From NCBI GenBank assembly GCA_009838625.1, contig VXRG01000128.1, positions 1 through 48,595 on the forward strand: 48,595 bases of DNA, in the 5' to 3' direction. Under the pieces are notes generated by a model. The model made no database searches and was not told the DNA's origin. It saw only the letters and a list, made by a program, of their open reading frames with translations. The position numbers were made by a program, and so were the translations under genes. Shown here piece by piece: positions 35,833 to 44,916 of this stretch; positions within the stretch are counted from its first letter, which is position 1; the number at the start of each line of letters is the position of its first letter. This stretch comes from Caldilineaceae bacterium SB0664_bin_27. GTDB lineage: Bacteria; Chloroflexota; Anaerolineae; Caldilineales; Caldilineaceae.

Positions 35833-37203
35833 CTAATTACTCGAAACCGGCCACTGCATCTGCGCCCGCTCCACTGTTCGCTCGCGGCCGTGGCACTGCT
35901 TGAATTTGCGGCCGCTCCCGCACGGGCAGGGATCGTTGCGTTTGGCGCCGGCGAAGCGCGCGTTCAGTTTGCGGTCCGCCTCCGCCAGGTGCTGCATGAT
36001 ATTGGCGGGCGCCTGCTGCCGACGCAACTGGTCGGCCATGTAGTTCATGTATGGGCGCACATGATTGAAGAAGGACCGGTAGCCGGCGCACAGATAGTTC
36101 AGGCCCGGTTCCCCGTCAGGCGTGTCGATAAAGCGGTTCTTCGGGCAGCCACCGTTGCAGACAAAGCGCACTTCGCATTCGAGGCAGTAGTTGGGCAGGC
36201 TGTCCCGTTTGTGCGTACCGAACTCCTGCTGCCGGGCCGAGCCGACCATTTCGATCAGCGGGATCTCTTCGATGTTGCCCAGGAGGTAGTTCGGTTCCAC
36301 GTAGTGATCGCAGGAGAACAGGTCGCCGTTGTGCTCCATCGCCAACGCCGAACCGCACGTCTCCTCAAAGATACACAGACCGGGCCGGTGTCCCGCGTAT
36401 CCGGCCAGCGCTACGTCGAAGATCTGCACGAAGACTTTCCCCACGTCGCGCCGCACCCACTCCTCGAAGATCTGAATCAGGAAATCGCCGTACTGTTCAG
36501 CAGTGACCGAGCGATCTTTAACCGTGTCCCCTTCCTGGTAGCCGGTGTCGTTGTCGCGCTCGACAATGGGGATGAACTGCATGAAGTCGGTCTTGACCTC
36601 GTCGCGCAGGAAGCGATAGACCTCGAGCGGATGAGGCGCGTTGGCCGCGTGCACCGTCGTCAGGATGTTGTAGCGCACCTTGTGCTTGTGCAACATCCGC
36701 GCGGCGCGCATCACCTTCTCCCAGGTGGGCTGGCCGCCTTTGTCGACACGGTAAAAGTCGTGCAGCTTGCGCGGGCCGTCCATGCTCAGCCCGATCAGAA
36801 AATCGCTGCGGTGCAGGAAGTCGCACCACTCATCGTCCAGCAGCGTGCCGTTGGTCTGGAGCGCGTTTTCGACCCGCATGCCCGGCTTCTTGTGCTTCTG
36901 CTGGAACTCGACCGCCTTCTTGAAGAAGTCCAGCCCCATCAACGTCGGCTCGCCTCCCTGCCACGCGAAGGTAACCTCCGGCACCTGCTGCGCTTCGATA
37001 TACTGCCGCGTATACTCCTCAAGCATCGACTCGGACATGCGGAACTCGCTGTCCGGGTACATGAACTCCTTGCTCAGGAAGTAGCAGTAGTGGCAGTCCA
37101 GGTTGCAGATCGCCCCACGCGGCTTCAGCATAATGTGAAACGCGGGCGGCGGCGCAGTATCGGTTGCAGGCGTCGGGTCAAGCAGTGCGATCGATTGGGA
37201 CAT
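35833..37203 (-). CDS. Anaerobic sulfatase-maturating radical SAM enzyme
   Basis: A radical SAM/SPASM protein of the anSME type, which converts an active-site Cys or Ser of sulfatases to formylglycine. The SAM cluster motif is CNLDCHYC (C33, C37, C40), followed by EVTFAWQGGEPTLMGLDFFKKAVEF, NALQTNGTLLDDEWC and LIGLSMDGP. The C-terminal half carries many cysteines for extra clusters (CGSALAMEHNGDLFSCDHYV, YCLECEVRFVCNGGCPKNRF). A SEC-C zinc motif ends the protein (C426, C428, C437, H438). No sulfatase gene lies in this window. The ATG has AGGAGA upstream. It is the last gene of a - strand run. Confidence 0.88.
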   Translation of the reverse strand: MSQSIALLDPTPATDTAPPPAFHIMLKPRGAICNLDCHYCYFLSKEFMYPDSEFRMSESMLEEYTRQYIEAQQVPEVTFAWQGGEPTLMGLDFFKKAVEFQQKHKKPGMRVENALQTNGTLLDDEWCDFLHRSDFLIGLSMDGPRKLHDFYRVDKGGQPTWEKVMRAARMLHKHKVRYNILTTVHAANAPHPLEVYRFLRDEVKTDFMQFIPIVERDNDTGYQEGDTVKDRSVTAEQYGDFLIQIFEEWVRRDVGKVFVQIFDVALAGYAGHRPGLCIFEETCGSALAMEHNGDLFSCDHYVEPNYLLGNIEEIPLIEMVGSARQQEFGTHKRDSLPNYCLECEVRFVCNGGCPKNRFIDTPDGEPGLNYLCAGYRSFFNHVRPYMNYMADQLRRQQAPANIMQHLAEADRKLNARFAGAKRNDPCPCGSGRKFKQCHGRERTVERAQMQWPVSSN

Positions 37204-37447
37204 TCTCTCTCCTGTTACGACTCAACGAAATTTCATTCAAGACCCGATACGAGTCAAGTTCTGGGGTCTCAATCCTCACCCTTCTTTACTCTCTCCTCGC
37301 CTTTGGGCGGTCGGGCCTTCGGCCCCCCTTAGTGCGAGGGATTCCCCCTGCTACGGCCCCTCTGGCTACCCCACATGCGTGGACAATCGGACCGGTTCGG
37401 GCCCGGCGACCAGTGTCGAACTCATCGCGCCGTCTTTTGCAACCTTT

Positions 37448-37474
37448 CACTAACCACTGATCACTGCCCACTGG
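37448..37474 (+). repeat. Intergenic CACTAACCACTGATCACTG tract
   Basis: A run of related words, CACTAACCACTGATCACTG then CCCACTGG, in front of and across the stop codon of the oxidoreductase gene on the - strand. It resembles 29542-29568. The rest of the 257-bp gap to the radical SAM gene is GC-rich and holds a small hairpin, GGGCC/GGCCC near 37315, but no gene. Confidence 0.45.
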
Positions 37475-38621
37475 CGTTCAGCGGCGGCACATCCACCCAG
37501 CGCCGCTCCTGCCAGGCCTGGTAGCCCAGCTCGGCCAGCTGCACGCCTTTCGCCCCTTCCAGCAGCGTATAGGGGAACGGGTCGCCCTTGATTGCATGGC
37601 GCAGGAACATCTCCCATTCAATCTTGAAGGCGTTTTCAAAAGGGTTGTTGTTCGGCATCCACTGCCACGTATCGTAGAACTGGACCGGCTGCGGAATGTC
37701 CGGGTTCCAGACCGGCTTCGGCGTGAAGGAGTCGCCCTGTATTGCGCATTCGCGCAGGCCGGCCACCGCGCTGCCGCGCGTGCCGTCCACCTGGATCGTG
37801 AGAAGGTCATCGCGTCGCACACGTACACACCACGAAGAGTTGAAGTTGCAGATGATGCCGTTTTCCAGCTCGAACATCGCGTACGCCCCGTCATCGGCGT
37901 CGGAGTTGTAGGATGCACCCTCCTCGTCAATACGTTCCGGTACGTGGTTGGCCGCGATGCAGGTAAGCCGCTGGATCGGGCCGAAGAGGTTGTCGATCAC
38001 GTAGCGCCAGTGGGCGAACATATCGAGAACGATGCCGCCGCTCTCCGACTTCTTGTAGTTCCAGGAGGGACGCTGGGCTGGCTGGTCCTTGCCATCGAAG
38101 ACCCAGTAGCCGAACTCGCCGCGCACGGCCAGAATGCGGCCGAAGAAACCGGTGTCGATCAGGTATTTGAGCTTCAGCAGGCCGGGCAGAAACAGCTTGT
38201 CCTGGACAACGCCGTTGCTCACACCGGCGTCTGTGGCTGCCCGCGCCAGCTGCAACGCATCCTCGATGTTGCCCGCGGTCGGCTTTTCGCAGTAGACCGC
38301 CTTGCCAGCCTCGATCGCCTGCAATGTATTCGGCACCCGCAGGTTGGTCGCCAGCGCATCGAAGTAGATGCCGTTATGGTCGTCGGCCAGCGCCTCGTCC
38401 AGATTGGTCGTCCACTTGCTCACATTGTGGGCAGCGGACAGATGCCGCAGCTTGTCCGGGTTGCGGCCGACCAGCACCGGCTCCGGCATGATGCGGTCTC
38501 CGTCGGAAGTGACCGTGCCGCCCTGCTCCTGGATCGCCAGAATCGAACGGACCAGATGTTGATTCGTTCCCATCCGCCCGGTCACGCCGTTCAGTATTAC
38601 GCCAACTGCTATTTCAGCCAT
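37461..38621 (-). CDS. Gfo/Idh/MocA family oxidoreductase
   Basis: A 386-residue NAD(P)-dependent sugar or inositol-type dehydrogenase. The N-terminus, MAEIAVGVILNGVTGRMGTNQHLVRSI, is a somewhat atypical dinucleotide-binding loop. The family's EKP motif is present in AGKAVYCEKPTAGNIEDA, with the catalytic-domain region GGIVLDMFAHWRYVIDNLFGPIQRL further on. The substrate is unknown. It lies 93 bp after a TIM-barrel isomerase gene on the same strand, a pairing common in carbohydrate catabolism. The ATG at 38621 was chosen because it starts the Rossmann domain; the open frame runs further upstream. Confidence 0.88.
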   Translation of the reverse strand: MAEIAVGVILNGVTGRMGTNQHLVRSILAIQEQGGTVTSDGDRIMPEPVLVGRNPDKLRHLSAAHNVSKWTTNLDEALADDHNGIYFDALATNLRVPNTLQAIEAGKAVYCEKPTAGNIEDALQLARAATDAGVSNGVVQDKLFLPGLLKLKYLIDTGFFGRILAVRGEFGYWVFDGKDQPAQRPSWNYKKSESGGIVLDMFAHWRYVIDNLFGPIQRLTCIAANHVPERIDEEGASYNSDADDGAYAMFELENGIICNFNSSWCVRVRRDDLLTIQVDGTRGSAVAGLRECAIQGDSFTPKPVWNPDIPQPVQFYDTWQWMPNNNPFENAFKIEWEMFLRHAIKGDPFPYTLLEGAKGVQLAELGYQAWQERRWVDVPPLNASGQ

Positions 38622-38714
38622 TGATAAGAGATGCTCCCATTGATGCGCGGCCGCACAGGACCGCCGAGGGCATTTGCAGTCCCGTCCTTTGGGCGCCTGC
38701 AAAAGCTTGGGCTA

Positions 38715-39530
38715 TCAGACATGGTTTGTGTAGGCTTCTACGATCCGCTCCAGGAACTGCTCCTGATCCATCGCCCAGTAGCGGTTTGAGAAGATTTCGA
38801 CCTCATTATACCCGTCAAACCCGGCCTCCTCAACCCAGCCGCGAATCTGGCGGATGTCAATGCAGCCCTCACCCATCAGCCCGCGGTCTAGGAGCAGGTC
38901 TTCGGTGGGCGTGCGCCAGTCGCAGACGTGGAAGGCGAACAGCTTGCCCATCTGACCGCAACGGCGGATCTCCCGCTCCAGGTCGGGGTCCCACCACAGG
39001 TGATAGACATCCACAACCACGCCAACCAGTGGAGAGTCGATGACGGCGCAGATATCGTTGGCCTGTCCCATCGTGTTGACCGCGGAACGGCTGTCCGCGT
39101 ACATCGGATGCAGAGGCTCCACGCCCAGCTTGACTCCCGCAGCCTCGGCATGGGGCAGCACCGCTTCGATCCCGTCCCGAATCTGGCCGCGGCCGGCGTT
39201 CAGCGGCTGGCCGGGCACCGCGCCGCAGACGAGAACCACCAGGGGCGCGCCCAGCGCCGCGGCCTCATCGATGGCGCGGCGGTTGTCGTCCAGAGCCTCC
39301 TGCCGGGCCGATTCCGTCTCCGCCGGGAAGAATCCGCCCCGGCACAGCGAGACGACCTCCATCCCGGCATCGCGGATCTGCCTGCCCGCGGCCGCGATAT
39401 CCCGCCCCTCAAGCGCGTCCCGCCAGACGGTCATCGCGGCGACGCCGTGCGCGCTGAAGCGTTCGATCGCCGTTTCAACTGGCCAGGGCTTGGTTGTAAT
39501 CGTGTGGATGCAGAGTCGACTCAAGTCCAT
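38715..39530 (-). CDS. TIM-barrel sugar phosphate isomerase/epimerase
   Basis: A 271-residue xylose-isomerase-like TIM barrel. It begins MDLSRLCIHTITTKPWPVETAIERFSAHGV. Likely metal and substrate ligands lie in KLGVEPLHPMYADSRSA (Glu), VGVVVDVYHLWWDPDLE (Asp, His), FAFHVCDWR (His) and GYNEVEIFS (Glu). Enzymes of this type isomerise or epimerise sugars or inosose-type intermediates. Its partner is probably the Gfo/Idh/MocA dehydrogenase encoded downstream. The ATG at 39530 has AGGA about 9 nt upstream and lies 28 bp after the NFACT gene. Confidence 0.87.
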   Translation of the reverse strand: MDLSRLCIHTITTKPWPVETAIERFSAHGVAAMTVWRDALEGRDIAAAGRQIRDAGMEVVSLCRGGFFPAETESARQEALDDNRRAIDEAAALGAPLVVLVCGAVPGQPLNAGRGQIRDGIEAVLPHAEAAGVKLGVEPLHPMYADSRSAVNTMGQANDICAVIDSPLVGVVVDVYHLWWDPDLEREIRRCGQMGKLFAFHVCDWRTPTEDLLLDRGLMGEGCIDIRQIRGWVEEAGFDGYNEVEIFSNRYWAMDQEQFLERIVEAYTNHV

Positions 39531-39558
39531 GTGTCTGTCCTGAGAGTGTCTAACTTGC

Positions 39559-41469
39559 CTAAGAATTCGGCCGTGTCTGATGGTCACGCGCCGCCAGCCA
39601 CTGCTCGCTCTCCGCCGGCAGTTCGGCGGTGACGCTGATCGTCTCCTCGCCGCGGTAGTGCACCTGCCCCGGCCGTCCGCCGGCCATGCGTGTGACAAAG
39701 CGCCGCGGCGTGATCACAACGCCGACGCCCCCATTGCCTCGCTGCCCTGAATGCCAAGCTGCCAGCCGGGCAGCAACGTTCAAAGTCAATTCCGGGACCG
39801 GTTGTCCTCCGCAGCGGATTACGACGTGCGCGCCCGGCCCGTCGCGCACGTGCAGCCAAAGGTCATCCCGGCCTGCCGCGTTGAAGGTGACGAGCTCATT
39901 CTGGCGGGCGTTGCGCCCCACCAGGATCGGGAATCCTTCGGGCGAGAGATAACGCAACGGCCGCGAGCGGTCTCCTGGCGTCTTATCCCGCCGGTCGCGA
40001 CGCTGCCGCAGATAGCCCGCTTCCCGCAACGCCTCCCGCACCGCGACGATCTCCGGCTGATCCAGTGCAAGGCTCAGATCGCTCTCCAGCTGCTGCAAGT
40101 AGGCCCGGTCCGCGTCAAGGCTGGCCCGGCGTCGGGGGATAATGCGAGCGGCGCGTTCCATCTTGGCGGCCCGGTCAAACATGCGTTCAGCCTGCTCCAC
40201 CGGCGTGCGTTTCGGGTCGAGCGGGACGACCAGATCGCCCCCCTCCTCACCCGGTTTCTTATCCCCCGGCTGTCCAAAATCGGCGTCCGCGGAAAAGATG
40301 ACCAGCTGCATTTGTCCGTTCGACGCCGGCTGTACTGCGGCCATCCCGTCCTGCAGGCTGAATCCTTCCTGCGCGCCGGGCCTGTTTGCGTAGGTTATCT
40401 GGCTCGAGAGCGCCAGCAGCCACTCCGCCTGCGCGCGCACGCGTTCTGGCTCGCCCGGCGCCGGCTCATCAGCGTCCAGGGCGCGCAACTGACTCTCCAC
40501 GCGAGCCTGTGCCTGCCGGACCAGCGCGGCCACGCCCCCGCGCACACCTGCATACTCGTCCCGCGAGGAGGAACTGTCCCGCTCCTGCTCCGCGTAGAAG
40601 GCGGCCGCTGCCGCGCTCATCGAATCCATTTCTACGAACTCGCCGCAGAAATGAAGCTCATAGGGCGCAAACGCGGCCACGCCCTCCTCTTCGTCCACCG
40701 CGATGCCCGGCGTCCATTCGCCCGTAGCCGCTGCCGACCACAGTTCTCCCAGAGCCCAGTGTCCGTCCGTGAACGCCTGCTCTGTCAGCGCTGCGCCGGC
40801 GTCTCCGGTTGCGCGCCAGGCTGCTTCCCTGGCCAAAGTCGGGCTGACGCCGGCAAATCGGTTGATCAGGCTGCGCCACAGGACCGGTGTCTGGGCCGGG
40901 CTGGCCCCGTCTACTGGAGACTGACCGGCCTGCCCAAGCCGCTCTTCGCTCCCCCCATACGGAGGCAACCTGTCCTGCGGCGGCGGCAGCTGATACACGC
41001 GCCGCGGCAAAAGGACTCGCTGAGCATTCTCGCCCGCAGGCACACGCACCAGCGCATCCAGGATACGGCCATCGGCGTTCATCAGGATCAGATTGCCCAG
41101 TTGCCCGATCGGTTCGACCGCGAGCGTAGTGGCATCGTGCTTGGGATGGTGAAAGCGCAGAAACAGCACCCGCTCGAAAGGCACGGGCAACTCGACAGAC
41201 TCCAGCCGCGCGCTGCGTACATATTTGCGCAGCAGGAGCAGGAGCGGCGTTTCCTTCGACACACCGCGCCGGGGTTTGTGTTCGAGCAGATGGACGCGGC
41301 TGGCCTGAGGATGGGCCGAAAGCAAAAGATAGCGCCGCTCCCGGTGGGCGTAAACCTCCAGGGCGACGCTGCGGCTGTCCGGCAGAACGATCTGCTGTAC
41401 CCGGCCGCCCGTGACCGTCTCTTTCAGTTCGTCGGCCACCGCAGCCAGCGTCAGAGCGTCGAAATGCAT
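39559..41469 (-). CDS. NFACT family protein (RqcH/Rqc2 homologue)
   Basis: RqcH-type proteins bind stalled 50S subunits and direct alanine tailing of blocked nascent chains; older names are fibronectin-binding protein or FbpA. The 636-residue protein shows the NFACT-N start MHFDALTLAAVADELKETVTGGRVQQI, HPQASRVHLLEHKPRRG, LLRKYVRSARLESVELP and LGNLILMNADGRILDALVRV. After a middle helical part, the C-terminal NFACT-R domain has FPILVGRNARQNELVTF and DLWLHVRDGPGAHVVIRCGG, then VVITPRRFVTRMAGGRPGQVHYR. It heads the - strand run with the isomerase, oxidoreductase and radical SAM genes, though a functional link is not obvious. Confidence 0.92.
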   Translation of the reverse strand: MHFDALTLAAVADELKETVTGGRVQQIVLPDSRSVALEVYAHRERRYLLLSAHPQASRVHLLEHKPRRGVSKETPLLLLLRKYVRSARLESVELPVPFERVLFLRFHHPKHDATTLAVEPIGQLGNLILMNADGRILDALVRVPAGENAQRVLLPRRVYQLPPPQDRLPPYGGSEERLGQAGQSPVDGASPAQTPVLWRSLINRFAGVSPTLAREAAWRATGDAGAALTEQAFTDGHWALGELWSAAATGEWTPGIAVDEEEGVAAFAPYELHFCGEFVEMDSMSAAAAAFYAEQERDSSSSRDEYAGVRGGVAALVRQAQARVESQLRALDADEPAPGEPERVRAQAEWLLALSSQITYANRPGAQEGFSLQDGMAAVQPASNGQMQLVIFSADADFGQPGDKKPGEEGGDLVVPLDPKRTPVEQAERMFDRAAKMERAARIIPRRRASLDADRAYLQQLESDLSLALDQPEIVAVREALREAGYLRQRRDRRDKTPGDRSRPLRYLSPEGFPILVGRNARQNELVTFNAAGRDDLWLHVRDGPGAHVVIRCGGQPVPELTLNVAARLAAWHSGQRGNGGVGVVITPRRFVTRMAGGRPGQVHYRGEETISVTAELPAESEQWLAARDHQTRPNS

Positions 41470-41863
41470 GCCAGGACCGGTTTCCGGCTCCCGAATGTCA
41501 GGTTGCCAAGCGATCCTTCACAAGGAACCGCACGAAGAATGCTGCTCGTGCATGAAGGGCAAAATGCGAAAGTAAGGATAGCACAGCGAACAGCGATTGC
41601 GTAATGCCTACTTCATCACGGACCGGCAGCGACCGCCCGGAATACAATAGATCGATAGTGGTGCATAGTGTATAATTATTTTTACACTGATAGAGTTGGG
41701 TAAAAATAGTGGTCCGTGGTGTTGGTTCTGCTTAGGCCGCCGCCCAGTCGTCAGGTTGCCGCTACATGTCCGACCTTCTGGATACTGGGGCAGCTTGTCG
41801 AAAATCTGGAGAAAACGGCGGCCTGACTGACTCACAGCCCCTGATCGCTACAAGGAGAAAGCC
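41470..41863. other. Divergent intergenic region with A/T-rich palindrome
   Basis: No gene is visible in these 394 bp between two divergent genes. At 41667-41688 an inverted repeat, AGTGTA and TACACT with a 10-bp A/T centre, encloses a perfect TATAAT (41671-41676). No good -35 box pairs with it in either direction. The surrounding 60 bp are the most A/T-rich part of the neighbourhood, so promoters for both the NFACT gene and the PA14 gene are likely here. Confidence 0.5.
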
Positions 41864-43804
41864 ATGCAGAGTGATAACCGGATTCGAGTCGGCGTTTCCC
41901 GGCTATTCGCCTGTCTTCGCGGCCGCAAGGACATAGGAGGACGTATCGCATGCTGTGCCGTCCTGCTGGGTATTTGCGCGCTCTCGGTTATCGCACTGAA
42001 CTCTGCCGACGCCCTTGCCCATGAATCAAATACCACCTGGGACGCCGATTACTGGGACAACATGTCTCTCACCGGCAACGCCGTCATCTCTCGTGAGGAC
42101 GAGACGCTGGAATTCGATTGGGGTGACGGCTCCCCGGGCACCGGTATCTCCGTCGATCGGTTCTCGGCCCGCTGGGAGCGCCATCTCAACATCTCTGCCG
42201 ACGAGGCCGGCAACTACATCTTTACCGTCGAAGTCGATGACGGTGTGCGGCTGTGGGTCGATGATGTGCTTCAAATCGACAGTTGGATTGAACAGGCGAA
42301 AGCCTCCTACGAGGCGAGATTGCACCTGTCGGAGGGGCAGCACCTTATTCGTGTCGAGTACTTTGAGCTGGCCGGCGCGGCCTCCATTTCGGTGAGTTGG
42401 GAGCGGGAACCGGATCTGCCTACGACCTACTGGCGGGGCGAGTATTACAACAACAGTTCACTTACGGGTACGGCGCATACGACGCGCGACGACGCCCGTC
42501 TCAACTTCGACTGGGGATACGAAAGTCCCCTTTCCGGCATCAATCAGGACGAATTCTCCGTGCGTTGGAGCAGGTCCCTGCAGCTGCCGGCCGGCGATTA
42601 CCGCTTTACCGTTACCGTAGATGACGGCGTGCGGCTGATAGTCGGAGACAGAACCCTGATCGATTTCTGGCAGGTGCAGACGTCGACAACCTACTCGCAG
42701 ATTACTTATCTGGACGGCAGTGCCGTTACCGTGCGCATGGAGTATTACGAAGAAACCGGACAGGCGCAGGCACGCTTGACCTGGAGCAGGCTGGAAACAT
42801 CGCCGACGTCAACACCGGATCCCGCGTCCACGCCGGCCTCGGCCACACCGTCGCCAACAGCGCCAGCCACCTATACGCCGGCGCCAACCGCCACCCCGGC
42901 AACATCGGCAACCCCCACATCCACCCCGACGATAACGCCGACGCCGACATCAACGCCTGTTATCGTCTGGCAGGCGCTGTACTGGAACAACCGCACGCTG
43001 ACCGGTACTCCGGTCCTCGCCCGGCAGGAGTCCGCCGTTGACTACAACTGGGGTACCGGGTCGCCCGAGGCGCAGACCATCAACGCAGACAGCTTTTCGG
43101 CCCGCTGGACTGCTCAGATTTCGCTCGAGGCGGGAACCTACCGCTTCGATGTCGTCTCCGACGATGGGGTGCGCCTCTTCATCGATGGCACAAAGCAGAT
43201 CGATGGTTGGAGCGATCATCCGGCCACAACATACCAATACACGCTGCAACACGATGGCGGTTCTCTGAGCCTCATTCTGGAATACTATGAACACGAGGAG
43301 GCAGCCCAGGTTAAGTTGAGTTGGGCCGCCGTCTCAGCCGTCGCAACGCCGGAGGCCTCGCCTTCGCCAACGCCCACCCCGATCACAGTGGTGGTGGACG
43401 ACCAGGATTCCGGATTCCAGCGCGGCGGCCTTACGACCACGTGGCAAGAGGAGACCGTGGGCCACTCCGACCACCTTTTCTGGACCAATAACAATGACAA
43501 GACCCGCACCGGATACAATTGGGGCAGGTGGTCTCCGGATCTGGAAGCAGCCAGTTACGAGGTATTCGTATACATCCCCTCGAACCATGCGACGACCGGC
43601 AACGCCCGCTACTGGATCTCCCATTCAGGCGGCTTTACCCTGCGAGAGGTGGACCAGTCCCAGCACTCCGACCAGTGGGTTTCACTGGGCACATACACCT
43701 TCAGCGGCACGAATGAGGACTACGTCTCGCTTTCCGACGTAACCTACGAAACATACCTCTCGACCAAAGTTGCCTGGGATGCGATGAAGTGGGAGAAGCA
43801 GTAA
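41864..43804 (+). CDS. Secreted triple PA14-domain protein
   Basis: A 646-residue exported protein. A basic N-terminus and hydrophobic segment (about 28-48) end in a likely signal cleavage near ADALA. Three PA14 modules follow at about 55-184, 187-310 and 367-495, each with the pattern YW(D/R/N)N xSLTG, (R/Q)xDxxxxFDWG, FSxRW and VDDGVRLxVD. A Thr/Ser/Pro linker (about 312-365) separates the second and third. The C-terminal part from about 507 (VVDDQDSGFQRGG ... WDAMKWEKQ) resembles golvesin-type carbohydrate-binding-like domains. PA14 modules usually bind glycans, so adhesion or polysaccharide binding is likely. No catalytic domain is seen. The start has AAGGAG. Confidence 0.85.
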   Translation: MQSDNRIRVGVSRLFACLRGRKDIGGRIACCAVLLGICALSVIALNSADALAHESNTTWDADYWDNMSLTGNAVISREDETLEFDWGDGSPGTGISVDRFSARWERHLNISADEAGNYIFTVEVDDGVRLWVDDVLQIDSWIEQAKASYEARLHLSEGQHLIRVEYFELAGAASISVSWEREPDLPTTYWRGEYYNNSSLTGTAHTTRDDARLNFDWGYESPLSGINQDEFSVRWSRSLQLPAGDYRFTVTVDDGVRLIVGDRTLIDFWQVQTSTTYSQITYLDGSAVTVRMEYYEETGQAQARLTWSRLETSPTSTPDPASTPASATPSPTAPATYTPAPTATPATSATPTSTPTITPTPTSTPVIVWQALYWNNRTLTGTPVLARQESAVDYNWGTGSPEAQTINADSFSARWTAQISLEAGTYRFDVVSDDGVRLFIDGTKQIDGWSDHPATTYQYTLQHDGGSLSLILEYYEHEEAAQVKLSWAAVSAVATPEASPSPTPTPITVVVDDQDSGFQRGGLTTTWQEETVGHSDHLFWTNNNDKTRTGYNWGRWSPDLEAASYEVFVYIPSNHATTGNARYWISHSGGFTLREVDQSQHSDQWVSLGTYTFSGTNEDYVSLSDVTYETYLSTKVAWDAMKWEKQ

Positions 43805-43805
43805 T

Positions 43806-43843
43806 CGTTGTCAGTTCTTAGTTTCTGGTCGTCAGTCAACTGA
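43806..43843 (-). repeat. Intergenic ACCAGAAACT tract
   Basis: Read on the - strand: CTCAGTTGACTGACG followed by ACCAGAAACTAAGAACTGAC. It shares ACCAGAAACT with the copies at 8343-8360 and 35629-35646. It fills most of the 59-bp gap between the PA14 gene and the next gene. Confidence 0.5.
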
Positions 43844-43863
43844 GCAGCGGAGGAGAAACCGAG

Positions 43864-44865
43864 ATGCGACTGGTGCAGTACCGGACAGAAGCCGGCGACC
43901 GCCGGGTAGCGATGGTCGAGAACGAAGAGTCGTTGCACGTTCTCAATGGGACTGAGCGGGTATATGATCTGGCCAGGGAGGCAGGGCGCAGCGGCCGGCC
44001 GTTGATCGAACTCGTTGAAGAGCGGCTGGGCGACCGGCGGGCGGAATATGGCGCGATCGCAGCCAGCGGCAGACTCCTGCCGCCACTGGATCACCCCGAC
44101 CCCACCCGTCTCGTGATCAGTGGCACCGGCCTAGACCATCTCGGCAGCGCCCAGGCGCGCGATGCCATGCACCAGAATCTCAACGTCGAGGAAGAAGAGA
44201 CCCTGACCGACTCGATGCGCATGTTTCGTCTGGGCCTTGAAGGCGGCAAACCCGCGCCCGGCCAGGTGGGCGTCGCGCCGGAGTGGTTCTATAAGGGCGA
44301 TGGCCGCTGGCTCGTGCCGCCGGGACAGCCACTGACCATGCCGTCCTTTGCCCTTGAGGGCAGCGAAGAGCCCGAACTGGTCGGCTGTTACGTGATAGGC
44401 GACGACGGCGCCGTTCTGCGCGTCGGCTTTGCGCTGGGCAACGAGTTCTCCGATCATGTGCTCGAGAAGAAGAACTACCTTTACCTCGCCCACTCCAAGC
44501 TGCGCCAGTGCTCCTGCGGGCCGGAGCTGCTGCTGGGCGACCCGCCGCCGCACATCGAGGGGACCTCACGCATCCTGCGCGACGGCCGCGAGCTGTGGTC
44601 CGCCCCCTTCCTCACCGGCGAGGACAACATGACGCACAGTCTCGCCAACATCCAGCATCATCACTTCAAGTACGGCCCCTTCCGCACGCCCGGCGACGTG
44701 CATCTGCACTTCTACGGCACCGCCACCCTCAGCTTCGCCGCCGGCATCCAGACAGAGCCCGGCGACGTCTTCGAAATCAGCGCGCCCGGCTTCGGCCGGC
44801 CGCTGCAGAACGAGCTCATGGATACGCCCGAGGCTGAACAGCTGGTAGAGATTCGGACGCTGTAA
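43864..44865 (+). CDS. FAH-superfamily protein, AraD1/GguC-like
   Basis: A 333-residue protein starting MRLVQYRTEAGDRRVAMVENE, like the GguC/AraD1 branch of the fumarylacetoacetate hydrolase superfamily. These enzymes act on 2-keto acids from sugar acid breakdown; AraD1-type members are tied to L-arabinose/2-keto-3-deoxy-L-arabonate pathways. Visible parts of the core are LVISGTGLDHLGSA, PEWFYKGDG, GCYVIGDDGAVLRVGFALGNEFSDH and HLHFYGTATLSFAAGIQTEPGDVFEISAPGFGRPLQN. The acidic metal ligands are not fully certain by eye. GGAGGAG lies before the ATG. The exact substrate is unknown. Confidence 0.82.
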   Translation: MRLVQYRTEAGDRRVAMVENEESLHVLNGTERVYDLAREAGRSGRPLIELVEERLGDRRAEYGAIAASGRLLPPLDHPDPTRLVISGTGLDHLGSAQARDAMHQNLNVEEEETLTDSMRMFRLGLEGGKPAPGQVGVAPEWFYKGDGRWLVPPGQPLTMPSFALEGSEEPELVGCYVIGDDGAVLRVGFALGNEFSDHVLEKKNYLYLAHSKLRQCSCGPELLLGDPPPHIEGTSRILRDGRELWSAPFLTGEDNMTHSLANIQHHHFKYGPFRTPGDVHLHFYGTATLSFAAGIQTEPGDVFEISAPGFGRPLQNELMDTPEAEQLVEIRTL

Positions 44866-44916
44866 GTGTTCAGGTTCCGCTTCTTCGAGTGTATCAGCCC
44901 GGTCACGGAAAAATGA

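Noticed and set aside
35821..37332. A 503-codon open frame opposite the radical SAM gene
   Set aside because: The radical SAM, SPASM and SEC-C motifs are all on the - strand; the + strand translation is a compositional shadow.
39751..41604. A 617-codon open frame opposite the NFACT gene
   Set aside because: The NFACT protein has several conserved motifs in its own frame; the opposite translation is Arg/Gln/His-rich and shows none.
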